35,933 nt of DNA from positions 1 to 35,933 of the forward strand of contig NZ_JBGQOG010000031.1 of NCBI RefSeq assembly GCF_052113705.1. Direction: 5' to 3'. This document shows positions 14,010 through 21,980 of this stretch, piece after piece. The stretch is from JBGQOG01 sp052113705 (GTDB lineage Bacteria > Pseudomonadota > Alphaproteobacteria > Rhodobacterales > Rhodobacteraceae). A program made the position numbers and the translations under genes. Below the pieces are notes generated by a model, which did no database searches, was not told where the DNA came from, and worked only from the letters and a program-made list of their open reading frames with translations. The number at the start of each line of letters is the position of its first letter. The stretch's first letter is position 1.

Positions 14010-15327
14010 GCCCCGTCAGCCGCAAAACCATTCCCGCCAGCGCCGAAAGTGCCAGCACCCGCATCACGCCCCAGCGCAGCCCGAAGACCATGCCCAGCGC
14101 CATCAGCGACAGTGCCGCCGCCGCCGGGTTCAGCGTGCCGGGCATGGGCAGCTCGATCCCCCAGACCAGTTGCGTTCCGGTGAAGAGGAAATGCAGCGCG
14201 AACCACAGCGCCAGATTGGCAATCACCCCCACCACCGCCGCCGTCACCGCCGCCAAGGCCGCCGCCAGCCCGCGGTGATGCCGCAACCGCTCCATCCAGG
14301 GCGCGCCGAGGAAAATCCAGGCAAAACAGGGCGCAAAGGTGACCCAGGTGGTCAGGAGCCCCGCCAGCACCCCGGCCCACAGCCCGCCCGCGCGAAAGCC
14401 GCCCATGAAGCCCACGAATTGCGTGACCATGATCAGCGGCCCCGGCGTCGTCTCGGCCAGCCCCAGCCCGTCAAGCATCTCGCCCGGCGCCAGCCAGTGC
14501 CGCACCGTCACCGCCTCTTGCGCAACATAGGCCAACACCGCATAGGCGCCACCAAAAGTCACTACCGCCATCTTGCTGAAAAATACCGCAATATCGGCAT
14601 AAACCGACGGCCCCGCCGCCCAGAGCGCCGCCACCGGCACAAGCCAGAGGCAGAGCGCCACCCCGCCCGCGCGGCGCGCCCCGCGCAACGCGTCGGACCC
14701 CAGCGGACCAAGGGTGCCGAGATAGCTGTCGGCCTCGGCCAGACCCGCGCCAGAGCCGCCATGCCCGCCGCCCGCGAAAGCCGTGCTGCCCGCGCGCGAC
14801 GCGAGATAGCCCAGCGCGCCCGCCCCGAGCACGATCAGCGGAAACGGCACCGAAGCCGCGAAAATCGCCACAAAGGCCAGGGCGGCAACCGCCCGCATCA
14901 CGCCATTGCGCAAAGCCCGGCTGCCGATGCGCACCACCGCCTGCACCACCACGGCGAGCACCGCGGCCTTCAGGCCAAAGAACAGCCCCGCCACCCAATT
15001 CAGATCCGCATGCAGCGCGTAAAGCACGCTCAGGCCCATGATGGCGAGCATCCCCGGCAGCACGAAAAGGCACCCCGCGATCAGGCCGCCGCGCACCCCA
15101 TGCAACAGCCAGCCGATATAGGTGGCCAGCTGCTGCGCCTCCGGCCCCGGCAAAAGCATGCAGAAATTCAGCGCCTGCAAAAACCGGGCTTCACCGATCC
15201 AGCGTTTCTCCTCGACGAGAATCCGGTGCATCACCGCGATCTGCCCGGCAGGCCCGCCGAACGACAGCGCCGCGATCCGCGCCCAGACCCATGTTGCTTC
15301 GGCAAGTCCGGGGGCGGCGGGGGGCAT
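14002..15327 (-). CDS. chrA: Chromate-type (ChrA) anion transporter
   Basis: A 441-residue two-domain transporter of the CHR superfamily. Each half carries the family signature: SFGGPAGQIAVMH with NFCMLLPGPEAQQLATYIGW in the first, and VTFGGAYAVLAYVAQEAV with LGLAETTPGPLIMVTQFVGF in the second. About ten to twelve membrane segments are expected. A Gly-rich linker separates the halves near residues 180-195. Such proteins export chromate using the proton gradient, but many chromosomal homologues lie outside resistance contexts, and no chrB or metal gene is nearby. Only 4 bp separate it from the ABC ATPase gene upstream. It overlaps the convergent yqaA gene by 8 bp. Confidence 0.9.
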   Translation of the reverse strand: MPPAAPGLAEATWVWARIAALSFGGPAGQIAVMHRILVEEKRWIGEARFLQALNFCMLLPGPEAQQLATYIGWLLHGVRGGLIAGCLFVLPGMLAIMGLSVLYALHADLNWVAGLFFGLKAAVLAVVVQAVVRIGSRALRNGVMRAVAALAFVAIFAASVPFPLIVLGAGALGYLASRAGSTAFAGGGHGGSGAGLAEADSYLGTLGPLGSDALRGARRAGGVALCLWLVPVAALWAAGPSVYADIAVFFSKMAVVTFGGAYAVLAYVAQEAVTVRHWLAPGEMLDGLGLAETTPGPLIMVTQFVGFMGGFRAGGLWAGVLAGLLTTWVTFAPCFAWIFLGAPWMERLRHHRGLAAALAAVTAAVVGVIANLALWFALHFLFTGTQLVWGIELPMPGTLNPAAAALSLMALGMVFGLRWGVMRVLALSALAGMVLRLTGLS

Positions 15328-15331
15328 GATG

Positions 15332-16420
15332 TCAGGCTTTCTTTGAAAAGACGAAACAGCGGTCGCGGCGGATCATCAGCCACATCGGGGTCCCGACCTT
15401 GGGCAGGAACACATTCGGCACCGTGGCGCGCAGGACTGAGCCGTCGAAATCCATCCGAAACTCCACCAGGCTTTCGCGCCCCATGAAGCGCGCCCGCTCG
15501 ACCAGCCCCCGCGCCGGCGTGCCGTCCTGTGCGGTGGGATTGGGGCCGCGCCCGGCGCGGTCAAAGTCAATCTTCAGATGCTGCGGGCGGATGCCAATCT
15601 CAACCTCGGTGCCATCTTCCAGCCCCGGCGTCAGAAACTGGCCAAAGGGCGTATCGGTCAGCGCGCCCTGAACTTTGCCCTTCAGGATATTGATATCCGA
15701 GAAGAATTGCGCCGCCGCCCGGTCCACCGGCGCGTTATAGATGTTATAGGGCGCGCCGCGCTGCACGATCTTGCCGTCGCGCATCAGCAGGATTTCATCG
15801 GCCATCCGCATCGCCTCATGCGGCTCATGCGTGACCAACAGAACCGCCGTGCCCTCTTCCTTGAGGAGCGCCAGCGTCTCATCGCGGATGCCATCGCGCA
15901 GCCGCTCATCCAGCCCCGAGAAGGGCTCATCCATCAGCAGGATCCGCGGCCGCGGTGCCAGCGCGCGGGCCAATGCCACCCGCTGCTGCTCGCCCCCCGA
16001 AAGCGCGTGCGGAAAGCTGTCGATGTGGCGCGAAAGATCCACCCGGTCGAGCAATTCAACCACCCGCTCGCGTTTTTCCTGCTTGGTGCCGGTCAGGCCG
16101 AAGGCGACGTTATCGGCGACGCTCAGATGGGGAAACAGCGCAAAATCCTGAAACATCAGCCCGATATGCCGCCGCTCGGGCGGCACCCGAAAGACCGTGT
16201 CACAGACCAGATGCCCGTCGACAAAGATCGCCCCCGTGTCTTGCATATCCACCCCCGCGATCATCCGCAGCGTGGTGGATTTGCCGCAGCCCGATTGCCC
16301 CAGAAGGCAGGTGACCTGCCCCGCCGGGATCTCGAAACTCACATCATCCACCACCAGACGGCCGCCAAACTGGCGCGTCAGACGGTCAACCTTGAGGCGG
16401 GGCGGCAGGCTGTGGGACAA
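15332..16420 (-). CDS. ABC transporter ATPase, FbpC/PotA type, no permease nearby
   Basis: A 362-residue importer ATPase. Walker A GQSGCGKST (residues 41-49), Q-loop Gln91, signature LSGGEQQ (140-146), Walker B LLMDEP (161-166) and switch His198 are intact. A C-terminal TOBE-like region of about 120 residues follows (EIGIRPQHLKIDF). The RVPPERRHIGLMFQDFALFPHL block is typical of iron(III)/polyamine-type importer ATPases. No permease or binding-protein gene is next to it, so the substrate is unknown; it may pair with an importer encoded elsewhere. The start is TTG at 16420 with a weak ribosome site, and is uncertain. It runs into chrA after 4 bp. Confidence 0.85.
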   Translation of the reverse strand: MSHSLPPRLKVDRLTRQFGGRLVVDDVSFEIPAGQVTCLLGQSGCGKSTTLRMIAGVDMQDTGAIFVDGHLVCDTVFRVPPERRHIGLMFQDFALFPHLSVADNVAFGLTGTKQEKRERVVELLDRVDLSRHIDSFPHALSGGEQQRVALARALAPRPRILLMDEPFSGLDERLRDGIRDETLALLKEEGTAVLLVTHEPHEAMRMADEILLMRDGKIVQRGAPYNIYNAPVDRAAAQFFSDINILKGKVQGALTDTPFGQFLTPGLEDGTEVEIGIRPQHLKIDFDRAGRGPNPTAQDGTPARGLVERARFMGRESLVEFRMDFDGSVLRATVPNVFLPKVGTPMWLMIRRDRCFVFSKKA

Positions 16421-16460
16421 GGGGCGGGCCTTCGCAGAGGGAATTTCGCGCGGGATAGCA

Positions 16461-16502
16461 CCCGGCCGGGGGGCGCGGCAAGGGCGCCGCCCCCCGGCCG
16501 GG
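16461..16502 (-). terminator. Strong GC-rich hairpin behind the SDR gene
   Basis: A perfect 15-bp inverted repeat (CCCGGCCGGGGGGCG / CGCCCCCCGGCCGGG) with a 12-nt loop, about 14 bp beyond the SDR stop codon and 40 bp before the ABC ATPase start. No U-tract follows. It resembles the GC-rich palindromes at other gene ends in this window. Confidence 0.6.
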
Positions 16503-16516
16503 GGCCTGAGACCGTA

Positions 16517-17308
16517 TCAGAAGGTCGCGTTGCTGGCGCCACCATCCAGCAGGATGTTCTGCCCGATGATGAACCCCGCATGCTGCGAGCACAAAAAGGC
16601 GCACATCGCCCCGAACTCGCCCGCGGTGCCATAGCGCCGCGCCGGGATCGTCGCCTCGCGCTGTGCCTTGGCTTCCTCCAGACTGATCGCGCCCGCCTTG
16701 GCCACCCCGGTGTCAAGGCTGACCGCGCGGTCGGTCGCGTGGATCCCCGGCAGCAGGTTGTTGATGCAAACCCCGCTCGGCGCCACCTGCCGCGCAGTGC
16801 CCGCGACAAAGCCGGTCAGCCCGGTGCGCGCGGCATTGGAGAGGCCCAGCACCGCGATCGGCGTCTTGACCGATTGCGAGGTGATGTTGACCACCCGGCC
16901 CCAGCCCCGCTCCATCATCGCAGGCAGACAGGCCTGCATCAGCGCGATGGGCGTCAGCATATTGGCATCGAGTGCGGCAATGAAATCATCGCGCGACCAG
17001 TCAGACCACATCCCCGGCGGCGGGCCACCCGCATTGGTCACCAGAATGTCGATCATCCCGCCCTGCGCAAAACAGGCGGCGAGCACCGCCGCGCGTCCCG
17101 CCTCCGTCGTGATGTCGGCCGCCACCGCGGTGACCTGCACGCCATAGGTCTCGCGCAAATGCGCCGCCGTCGCCTCCAGCGCCTCGGCGCCCCGCGCATT
17201 GATCACCAGATCAACACCCGCTTCAGCCAGAGCCTCGGCCGAGCCCCGGCCCAGCCCCTTTGACGCGGCGCAGACCAGCGCCCGTTTTCCCTTGATCCCC
17301 AGATCCAT
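16517..17308 (-). CDS. Divergent short-chain dehydrogenase (no YxxxK)
   Basis: A 263-residue SDR-fold protein. The cofactor-binding glycine motif (ALVCAASKGLGRGSA, residues 10-24) and the NAG motif (VTNAGG, 90-95) are present, as is the catalytic serine (NITSQSVKTP, Ser144). At the expected Tyr-xxx-Lys position the sequence is Ser157-N-A-A-Arg161, so the proton-relay residues are missing. A subgroup of SDR-like proteins shares this LGLSNAARTGLTGF pattern. Activity may be altered or lost, and the substrate is unknown. The C-terminal IIGQNILLDGGASN is typical of FabG-like SDRs. The ATG at 17308 has GGGAG upstream. It stands divergent to the Hint-domain gene. Confidence 0.85.
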   Translation of the reverse strand: MDLGIKGKRALVCAASKGLGRGSAEALAEAGVDLVINARGAEALEATAAHLRETYGVQVTAVAADITTEAGRAAVLAACFAQGGMIDILVTNAGGPPPGMWSDWSRDDFIAALDANMLTPIALMQACLPAMMERGWGRVVNITSQSVKTPIAVLGLSNAARTGLTGFVAGTARQVAPSGVCINNLLPGIHATDRAVSLDTGVAKAGAISLEEAKAQREATIPARRYGTAGEFGAMCAFLCSQHAGFIIGQNILLDGGASNATF

Positions 17309-17407
17309 GTCAAAACTCCCTGTCCCGGTGTCGCATCGCTTGGGGTCAAGGGCTAACATCCGTCTGCGGCATTGAAAACCACCCAATCTCCGGGCGGCCC
17401 GCCTTGC

Positions 17408-17436
17408 TTGACCTTTTCGCAAGAAACGTGGTTTAC
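17408..17436 (+). promoter_or_regulatory. Possible promoter of the Hint-domain gene
   Basis: TTGACC and GTTTAC are separated by 17 bp. The -35 is close to consensus; the -10 is weak. The predicted start of transcription would lie about 50 bp before the Hint gene's ATG, in the SDR-Hint divergent region. Confidence 0.3.
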
Positions 17437-17494
17437 GAAAGCGTCGACCTCCGTTCCGCTGCGCCATATCCTGCTGCGCCCGTCAAGGTAATCC

Positions 17495-18490
17495 ATGTCC
17501 GAATTTCCCAGCCACGCCGCCCATGTCTATGAAGCCGAGGCTTTCTGGGTCACGTCGGGGGCAAATCAGGGGGACGGGCTGGATGTTGCGGGCCATTGCG
17601 AACCGGGAGACGTCTACCAGCTGGACCGCGACGCCGAACCTTTGCGGCTGATGCTGCACACGCAAGACATCGAAGGCCGCCAGACGGTGGCCGAGCAGTC
17701 GGACATCGGCCGCCCCGGCGACCGGATCGAGCTGCGCGCCCGGCACGTGCTGATCGCCCCCGATGGTGATACGGTGGTGGTGCTCCTGATCCGGCATCTG
17801 GAAAGCCAGCGCGACTACGCCCTGCCGCTCTCGCCCATCGCGCCGCGCATCGATTACACATTGATCGAGGCGCATGAAGATGCGGGCACCGCGCGGCTCT
17901 CGGATCTCGTCTGCGTCGCCTTCACCACCGGCACCCAGATCACCCTCGCCGGCGGCGCCCAACGCCCGATCGAAACCCTCCAACCCGGTGACCGGGTGCT
18001 CACCCGCGACAACGGCCCGCAGCCCCTGCGCTTTGTCGGCAAGGCGACGATGCGCGCGCTCGGCGGCTTTGCCCCGGTGGTGATCGGCGCGGGCACATTG
18101 GGCAATGAGGGCGATCTGGTGGTCAGCCCGCATCACCGGGTGTTCCTCTACCAGCGCGGCCAGAACCGCCTCGGCGACACTGCCGAACTGCTGGTGCAGG
18201 CCAAACATCTGGTCGATGGCGAACATGTCTGGCGCCGCGAAGGCGGCTATGTCGATTACTACGCCCTGGTTTTCGACCATCACGAGATCATCTATGCCGA
18301 AGGCATCCCCTGCGAGAGCCTGCTTGTCAGCGAAGCCACGCTGAAACTCCTGCCCGAAGATCTGGCGGCCGAAGTCCGCACCCGCCTGCCCGGCCTGAAC
18401 CAGCATCCGCATTTCGGCACCGAAGCCACCCGCGCCGCCCTCGACCAGATCGGCCGCAACACGATCTTCCGCAAACGCGACAAAGAATAG
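17495..18490 (+). CDS. Hint-domain (Hedgehog/intein-like) protein
   Basis: A 331-residue protein. The first ~135 residues form an unnamed domain. A Hint_2-type domain follows, starting at Cys140 (VCVAFTTGTQITLAGG) and continuing PIETLQPGDRVLTRDNG. The conserved block VVSPHHRVFLY is at 209-219, and VDYYALVFDHHEIIYAEGIP is near 253-272. Hint domains can cleave the peptide bond before the cysteine; the nucleophile and the block-B histidine are present. There is no obvious downstream partner sequence for splicing, only ~50 residues of tail. In Rhodobacteraceae such proteins are often large and secreted, but here no signal peptide is seen. Whether it self-processes is unknown. Confidence 0.85.
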   Translation: MSEFPSHAAHVYEAEAFWVTSGANQGDGLDVAGHCEPGDVYQLDRDAEPLRLMLHTQDIEGRQTVAEQSDIGRPGDRIELRARHVLIAPDGDTVVVLLIRHLESQRDYALPLSPIAPRIDYTLIEAHEDAGTARLSDLVCVAFTTGTQITLAGGAQRPIETLQPGDRVLTRDNGPQPLRFVGKATMRALGGFAPVVIGAGTLGNEGDLVVSPHHRVFLYQRGQNRLGDTAELLVQAKHLVDGEHVWRREGGYVDYYALVFDHHEIIYAEGIPCESLLVSEATLKLLPEDLAAEVRTRLPGLNQHPHFGTEATRAALDQIGRNTIFRKRDKE

Positions 18491-18554
18491 CCCCGCCGCC
18501 GCATCCGGGTCCCCCCTTTCGACGCAGATCAAAAGAACCCGCCGCCCCTTCTTC

Positions 18555-18606
18555 TTGGCCAAAATACCTCGGGGGAGGCCGCAGGCCGGGGGCAGCGCCC
18601 CCCTTC
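18555..18606 (+). repeat. GC-rich intergenic palindrome / terminator-like element
   Basis: Between the Hint gene and prfC. It contains TTGGCCAAAATACCTC, then two GC-rich palindromic segments, the second a hairpin GGGGGC-AGC-GCCCCC at 18588-18602. The wording AAAATA-CC(T/C)C-GGGGG followed by a G/C hairpin recurs in intergenic regions of Rhodobacteraceae, from memory. It probably ends the Hint gene transcript. Confidence 0.5.
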
Positions 18607-18669
18607 CTCCCTGCCCGCCGGACCAACAGGTGGATTGCGCGCCCGCCCGGCAAGCGGTAAACCGCGCGC

Positions 18670-20265
18670 ATGAGCAACCGCCCCGCCCTCCCCGCCGAAA
18701 TCGCCCGCCGCCGGACCTTTGCGATCATCTCGCATCCCGACGCCGGTAAAACCACGCTGACCGAAAAGTTCCTGCTCTTCGGTGGCGCCATCCAGATGGC
18801 GGGTCAGGTGCGCGCCAAGGGCGAAGCGCGGCGCACGCGCTCGGACTTCATGAAGCTGGAACAGGACCGCGGCATCTCGGTCTCGGCCTCGGCCATGTCC
18901 TTTGAATATGGTCACTTCCGCTTCAACCTCGTCGACACGCCAGGCCACTCGGACTTCTCCGAGGATACCTATCGCACGCTGACGGCGGTGGATGCGGCGA
19001 TCATGGTGATCGACGGCGCCAAGGGCGTCGAAAGCCAGACCCGCAAGCTCTTCGAGGTCTGCCGGTTGCGCGACCTGCCGATCCTGACCTTCTGCAACAA
19101 GATGGACCGCGAGAGCCGCGACACATTCGAGATCATCGACGAGATTCAGGAAAACCTCGCCATTGACGTCGCCCCCGCCTCCTGGCCGATCGGCATGGGC
19201 CGCGATTTTCTGGGCTGCTATGACATCCTGCACGACCGCCTGGAGCTGATGGACCGCGCCGACCGCAACAAAGTGGCGGAAAGCATCAAGATCAACGGTC
19301 TCGACGATCCGAAACTGGCCGAACATGTCCCGGCCGATCAGCTGGCCAAACTCCGCGAAGAGCTGGAGATGGCGCGCGAACTTCTGCCCGCCTTCAACCG
19401 CCAGAGCTTCCTGGAGGGGCATATGACCCCGATCTGGTTCGGCTCGGCGATCAACTCCTTTGGCGTCAAGGAACTGATGGACGGCATCGGCGAATACGGC
19501 CCCGAGCCGCAGATCCAGAAGGCGACCGAGCGCTCCGTGGCACCGGACGAAACTCCGGTCACCGGCTTTGTCTTCAAAGTGCAGGCCAATATGGACCCCA
19601 AACACCGCGACCGGGTGGCTTTTGTGCGCCTCGTTTCGGGGCATTTTGAGCGCGGCATGAAACTGACGCATGTGCGCACCAAAAAGCCGATGGCGGTCTC
19701 GAACCCGGTGCTGTTCCTGGCCGCCGACCGCGAATTGGCGGAAGAGGCCTGGGCGGGCGATATCATGGGCATCCCGAACCACGGGCAGCTGCGCATCGGT
19801 GACGCGCTGACCGAGGGCGAGGCATTGCGCTTCACCGGCATTCCGTCGTTTGCACCGGAATTGCTGAACACCGTCCGCGCGCTCGACCCGATGAAGGCCA
19901 AGCATCTGGACAAGGCGCTGATGCAATTCGCCGAAGAAGGTGCCGCCAAGGTCTTCAAACCGATGATCGGTTCGGGCTTTATCGTCGGCGTCGTCGGCGC
20001 GCTGCAATTTGACGTGCTGGCTAGCCGGATCGAGATTGAATACGGCCTGCCCGTGCGGTTCGAGAGCAGCCATTTCACCTCAGCCCGCTGGGTCGCGGGC
20101 CCTAAGGCCGAGGTGGAGCGCTTTGTGAACATCAACAAGGGTCATATCTCGACCGACCACGACGGCGATGTGGTCTTTATGACCCGCCTGCAATGGGACA
20201 TCGACCGCGTGCAGCGCGATTTCCCCGAGCTGAAGCTGACGGCGACGAAAGAAATGATGGTCTGA
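18670..20265 (+). CDS. prfC: Peptide chain release factor 3
   Basis: A 531-residue translational GTPase that removes RF1/RF2 from the ribosome after termination. G-domain motifs: G1 SHPDAGKTTLTE (about residues 17-28), the EQDRGISVSASAMSF switch, G3 DTPGHSDFSEDTYRTL and G4 NKMDR. Domain II begins around GFVFKVQANMDPKHRDRVAF, and the RF3-specific C-terminal domain ends ELKLTATKEMMV. Length is standard. The start has no clear Shine-Dalgarno; instead a GCGGTAAACCGC palindrome lies four bases upstream, which is unusual. It is followed by a 304-bp gap. Confidence 0.96.
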   Translation: MSNRPALPAEIARRRTFAIISHPDAGKTTLTEKFLLFGGAIQMAGQVRAKGEARRTRSDFMKLEQDRGISVSASAMSFEYGHFRFNLVDTPGHSDFSEDTYRTLTAVDAAIMVIDGAKGVESQTRKLFEVCRLRDLPILTFCNKMDRESRDTFEIIDEIQENLAIDVAPASWPIGMGRDFLGCYDILHDRLELMDRADRNKVAESIKINGLDDPKLAEHVPADQLAKLREELEMARELLPAFNRQSFLEGHMTPIWFGSAINSFGVKELMDGIGEYGPEPQIQKATERSVAPDETPVTGFVFKVQANMDPKHRDRVAFVRLVSGHFERGMKLTHVRTKKPMAVSNPVLFLAADRELAEEAWAGDIMGIPNHGQLRIGDALTEGEALRFTGIPSFAPELLNTVRALDPMKAKHLDKALMQFAEEGAAKVFKPMIGSGFIVGVVGALQFDVLASRIEIEYGLPVRFESSHFTSARWVAGPKAEVERFVNINKGHISTDHDGDVVFMTRLQWDIDRVQRDFPELKLTATKEMMV

Positions 20266-20569
20266 GGCAGGCGTCGGCCTCTTGCCTGTGGCAAGGGGTC
20301 GCGCCGTGCCGAAAGCACCAGAGCTCCCGGATCGGGCGCCAGAGATCGCGCCTTCAAAATGGGGCCTTCAACCAACATCAAGAAACATCCGACCCCAATC
20401 GGCTGCCCTTTCACGGCGCCGCCCAGATTGTGCTGGCCCGCGGGGCGCTCTGGCGGGTATCGTGTTCTGAACGGGCCTGCCCGCGGTAGTCGGACGCGCA
20501 GGCCCCCGGACCGGGCGGGGCCTCTCTGCTGACGAAGCGGTCCGGCCATCGAAAGGACGACACGGGACC
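20266..20569. other. Intergenic region between prfC and map
   Basis: These 304 bp hold no frame that looks like a protein. A small hairpin (CTTGCC-TGT-GGCAAG) at 20281-20295, 16 bp after the prfC stop, may contribute to termination but has no T-run. The map promoter should lie in the right half. Nothing else recognisable. Confidence 0.5.
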
Positions 20570-21319
20570 ATGACAATCACCAAAGAGGATGAGCTGACCG
20601 GCCTGCAAGAGATCGGCCGCATCGTCGCCAACACCCTTCAGAGCATGGCGAAAGCGATGGAACCCGGCATTACCACGCGCGAGTTGGATGCGATTGGCCG
20701 CGATCTGCTCGCGCAGGAGGGCGCGGTCTCTGCGCCAGAGGCCACCTATGATTTTCCGGGTGCCACCTGCATCAGCGTGAATGAGGAAATCGCGCATGGG
20801 ATACCGGGCGACCGCGTGCTGGTGCGCGGCGATCTGGTGAACATCGACGTTTCCGCCTCGAAACACGGCTATTTCGCCGATACCGGGGCGACCTTCCGCT
20901 TTGGTCCGGTGCGCCCCGCGCAGGACCGGCTGTGTCGCGACGGCAAACGTGCGATGCAGGTGGGCATTGCGCAGGTGGGCAGCGGCAAGCCCCTCGCCGG
21001 GATCGGTAATGCCATCGGGCGCTTTGCCGCCCAGCGCGGCTATACGCTGATCCGCAATCTGGCCAGCCACGGCGTCGGCAAGGCGCTGCATGAATACCCG
21101 GAGGAAATCGCCACCTGGCCCACCCGTCGCGACAAGCGCCGGATCGACAAGGGGCTGGTGCTGACGGTTGAGCCCTTCCTGTCCACCGGCGGCCTCTGGG
21201 CTACCGAAGGCACCGACGGCTGGACGCTTTACGCCGAGCCGCCCGCGCCGGTGGTGCAGTTTGAACATACGGTGGTGGCGACCGAGCGCGGGGCGATCAT
21301 CGTCACCCTGCCGGGCTGA
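20570..21319 (+). CDS. map: Type I methionine aminopeptidase
   Basis: A 249-residue enzyme that removes the initiator methionine from nascent proteins. All five dinuclear metal ligands of the family are visible: Asp93 (NIDVSA), Asp104 (FADTGATF), His167 (ASHGVGKALHE), Glu201 (TVEPFLS) and Glu232 (QFEHTVV). His76 (IAHGIPG) matches the substrate-side histidine. It lacks the N-terminal extension of larger forms. The sequence is somewhat divergent from the usual essential Map, so it may be a second copy; that needs the rest of the genome. It stands alone. Confidence 0.93.
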   Translation: MTITKEDELTGLQEIGRIVANTLQSMAKAMEPGITTRELDAIGRDLLAQEGAVSAPEATYDFPGATCISVNEEIAHGIPGDRVLVRGDLVNIDVSASKHGYFADTGATFRFGPVRPAQDRLCRDGKRAMQVGIAQVGSGKPLAGIGNAIGRFAAQRGYTLIRNLASHGVGKALHEYPEEIATWPTRRDKRRIDKGLVLTVEPFLSTGGLWATEGTDGWTLYAEPPAPVVQFEHTVVATERGAIIVTLPG

Positions 21320-21405
21320 TCGCCTCCGCTGGCATCTGCCGGACCGGGGCGCACGGCACGTCTTTGCGCGCGGCGCCCGCCATGCAAATAGCCTGCGGGA
21401 ATGGT

Positions 21406-21438
21406 CTGCGCGGCGCCCGTGGACCGGACGCCGCGCAG
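21406..21438. terminator. Bidirectional hairpin between map and the OsmC gene
   Basis: A perfect 10-bp inverted repeat (CTGCGCGGCG / CGCCGCGCAG) with a 13-nt loop, in the 126-bp gap between two convergent genes and 7 bp from the OsmC stop. It is suitably placed to end transcripts from both sides. Confidence 0.65.
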
Positions 21439-21445
21439 CTTTGGG

Positions 21446-21868
21446 TCAGACGACCGTGGCGTCCATGGTCACTTCGGCATTCAGCAGCTTCGAGACCGGG
21501 CAGCCCGTTTTCGCCGCATCGGCAAATTCCAGCAGGTCCTCGGCCTCGGCATCGCCTTTGATTTCCGTCACCAGATGCGCCTTGGTGATGGAGAAACCTT
21601 CGTCGTTTTTCTCAAGGCTGATCTTCGACACGGTCTTGATCTCGACCCCCTCGATCCCGGCACCCGCCAGCATATTCGCCAGCGCCATCGAGAAACAAGC
21701 GGCATGCGCCGCGCCGATCAGCTCTTCCGGGTTGGTGCCCGGCGTGTCGCCGAACCGGGTGTTGAACCCATAGGGCAGATCCTTCAACGCGCCGCTCTGC
21801 GTCGAAATCTCGCCTTTGCCGTCCTTCAGATCACCCGTCCAATGGGCAGAGCCGGTTTTCACACTCAT
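21446..21868 (-). CDS. osmC: OsmC-family peroxiredoxin-like protein
   Basis: A 140-residue OsmC/Ohr-superfamily protein, cytosolic, reducing organic hydroperoxides by a thiol mechanism. The two redox cysteines are present: AHAACFSMAL (about residue 58) and TGCPVSKLL (near 122). The N-terminal NTRFGDTPGTNPEELIGAAH block is the OsmC rather than Ohr type. The ATG at 21868 has GAGGAG six bases upstream. A 13-bp direct repeat lies just before it. No ohrR-like regulator is adjacent. Confidence 0.9.
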   Translation of the reverse strand: MSVKTGSAHWTGDLKDGKGEISTQSGALKDLPYGFNTRFGDTPGTNPEELIGAAHAACFSMALANMLAGAGIEGVEIKTVSKISLEKNDEGFSITKAHLVTEIKGDAEAEDLLEFADAAKTGCPVSKLLNAEVTMDATVV

Positions 21869-21896
21869 GATAATCTCCTCGATCAAACTGCGCGGA

Positions 21897-21926
21897 TTGC
21901 ATTCAGCAGCGGGTTGCATTCAGCAG
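21897..21926. promoter_or_regulatory. 13-bp direct repeat upstream of osmC
   Basis: TTGCATTCAGCAG occurs twice, at 21897 and 21914, 17 bp apart, starting about 29 bp upstream of the osmC start codon. Position and spacing suggest a regulator-binding pair near the promoter, or a simple local duplication. Confidence 0.5.
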
Positions 21927-21933
21927 GGGCAAC

Positions 21934-21963
21934 GCGGGCGGGGCGCAGAGCGTTCCCGCCCGC
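21934..21963 (-). terminator. Terminator-like hairpin behind the dgt-like gene
   Basis: GCGGGCGGG and CCCGCCCGC form a perfect 9-bp stem around a 12-nt loop, 17 bp beyond the dgt-like stop codon on the same strand. No U-tract. Confidence 0.6.
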
Positions 21964-21980
21964 ATCAGGCAGATCACTGA

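Noticed and set aside
15578..17263. 561-codon plus-strand frame opposite the ABC ATPase and SDR genes
   Set aside because: It crosses two well-supported genes and a terminator hairpin and has an Arg/Gln/His-rich sequence typical of shadows.
18529..20073. 514-codon minus-strand frame opposite prfC
   Set aside because: Shadow of a conserved translation factor; composition is not protein-like.
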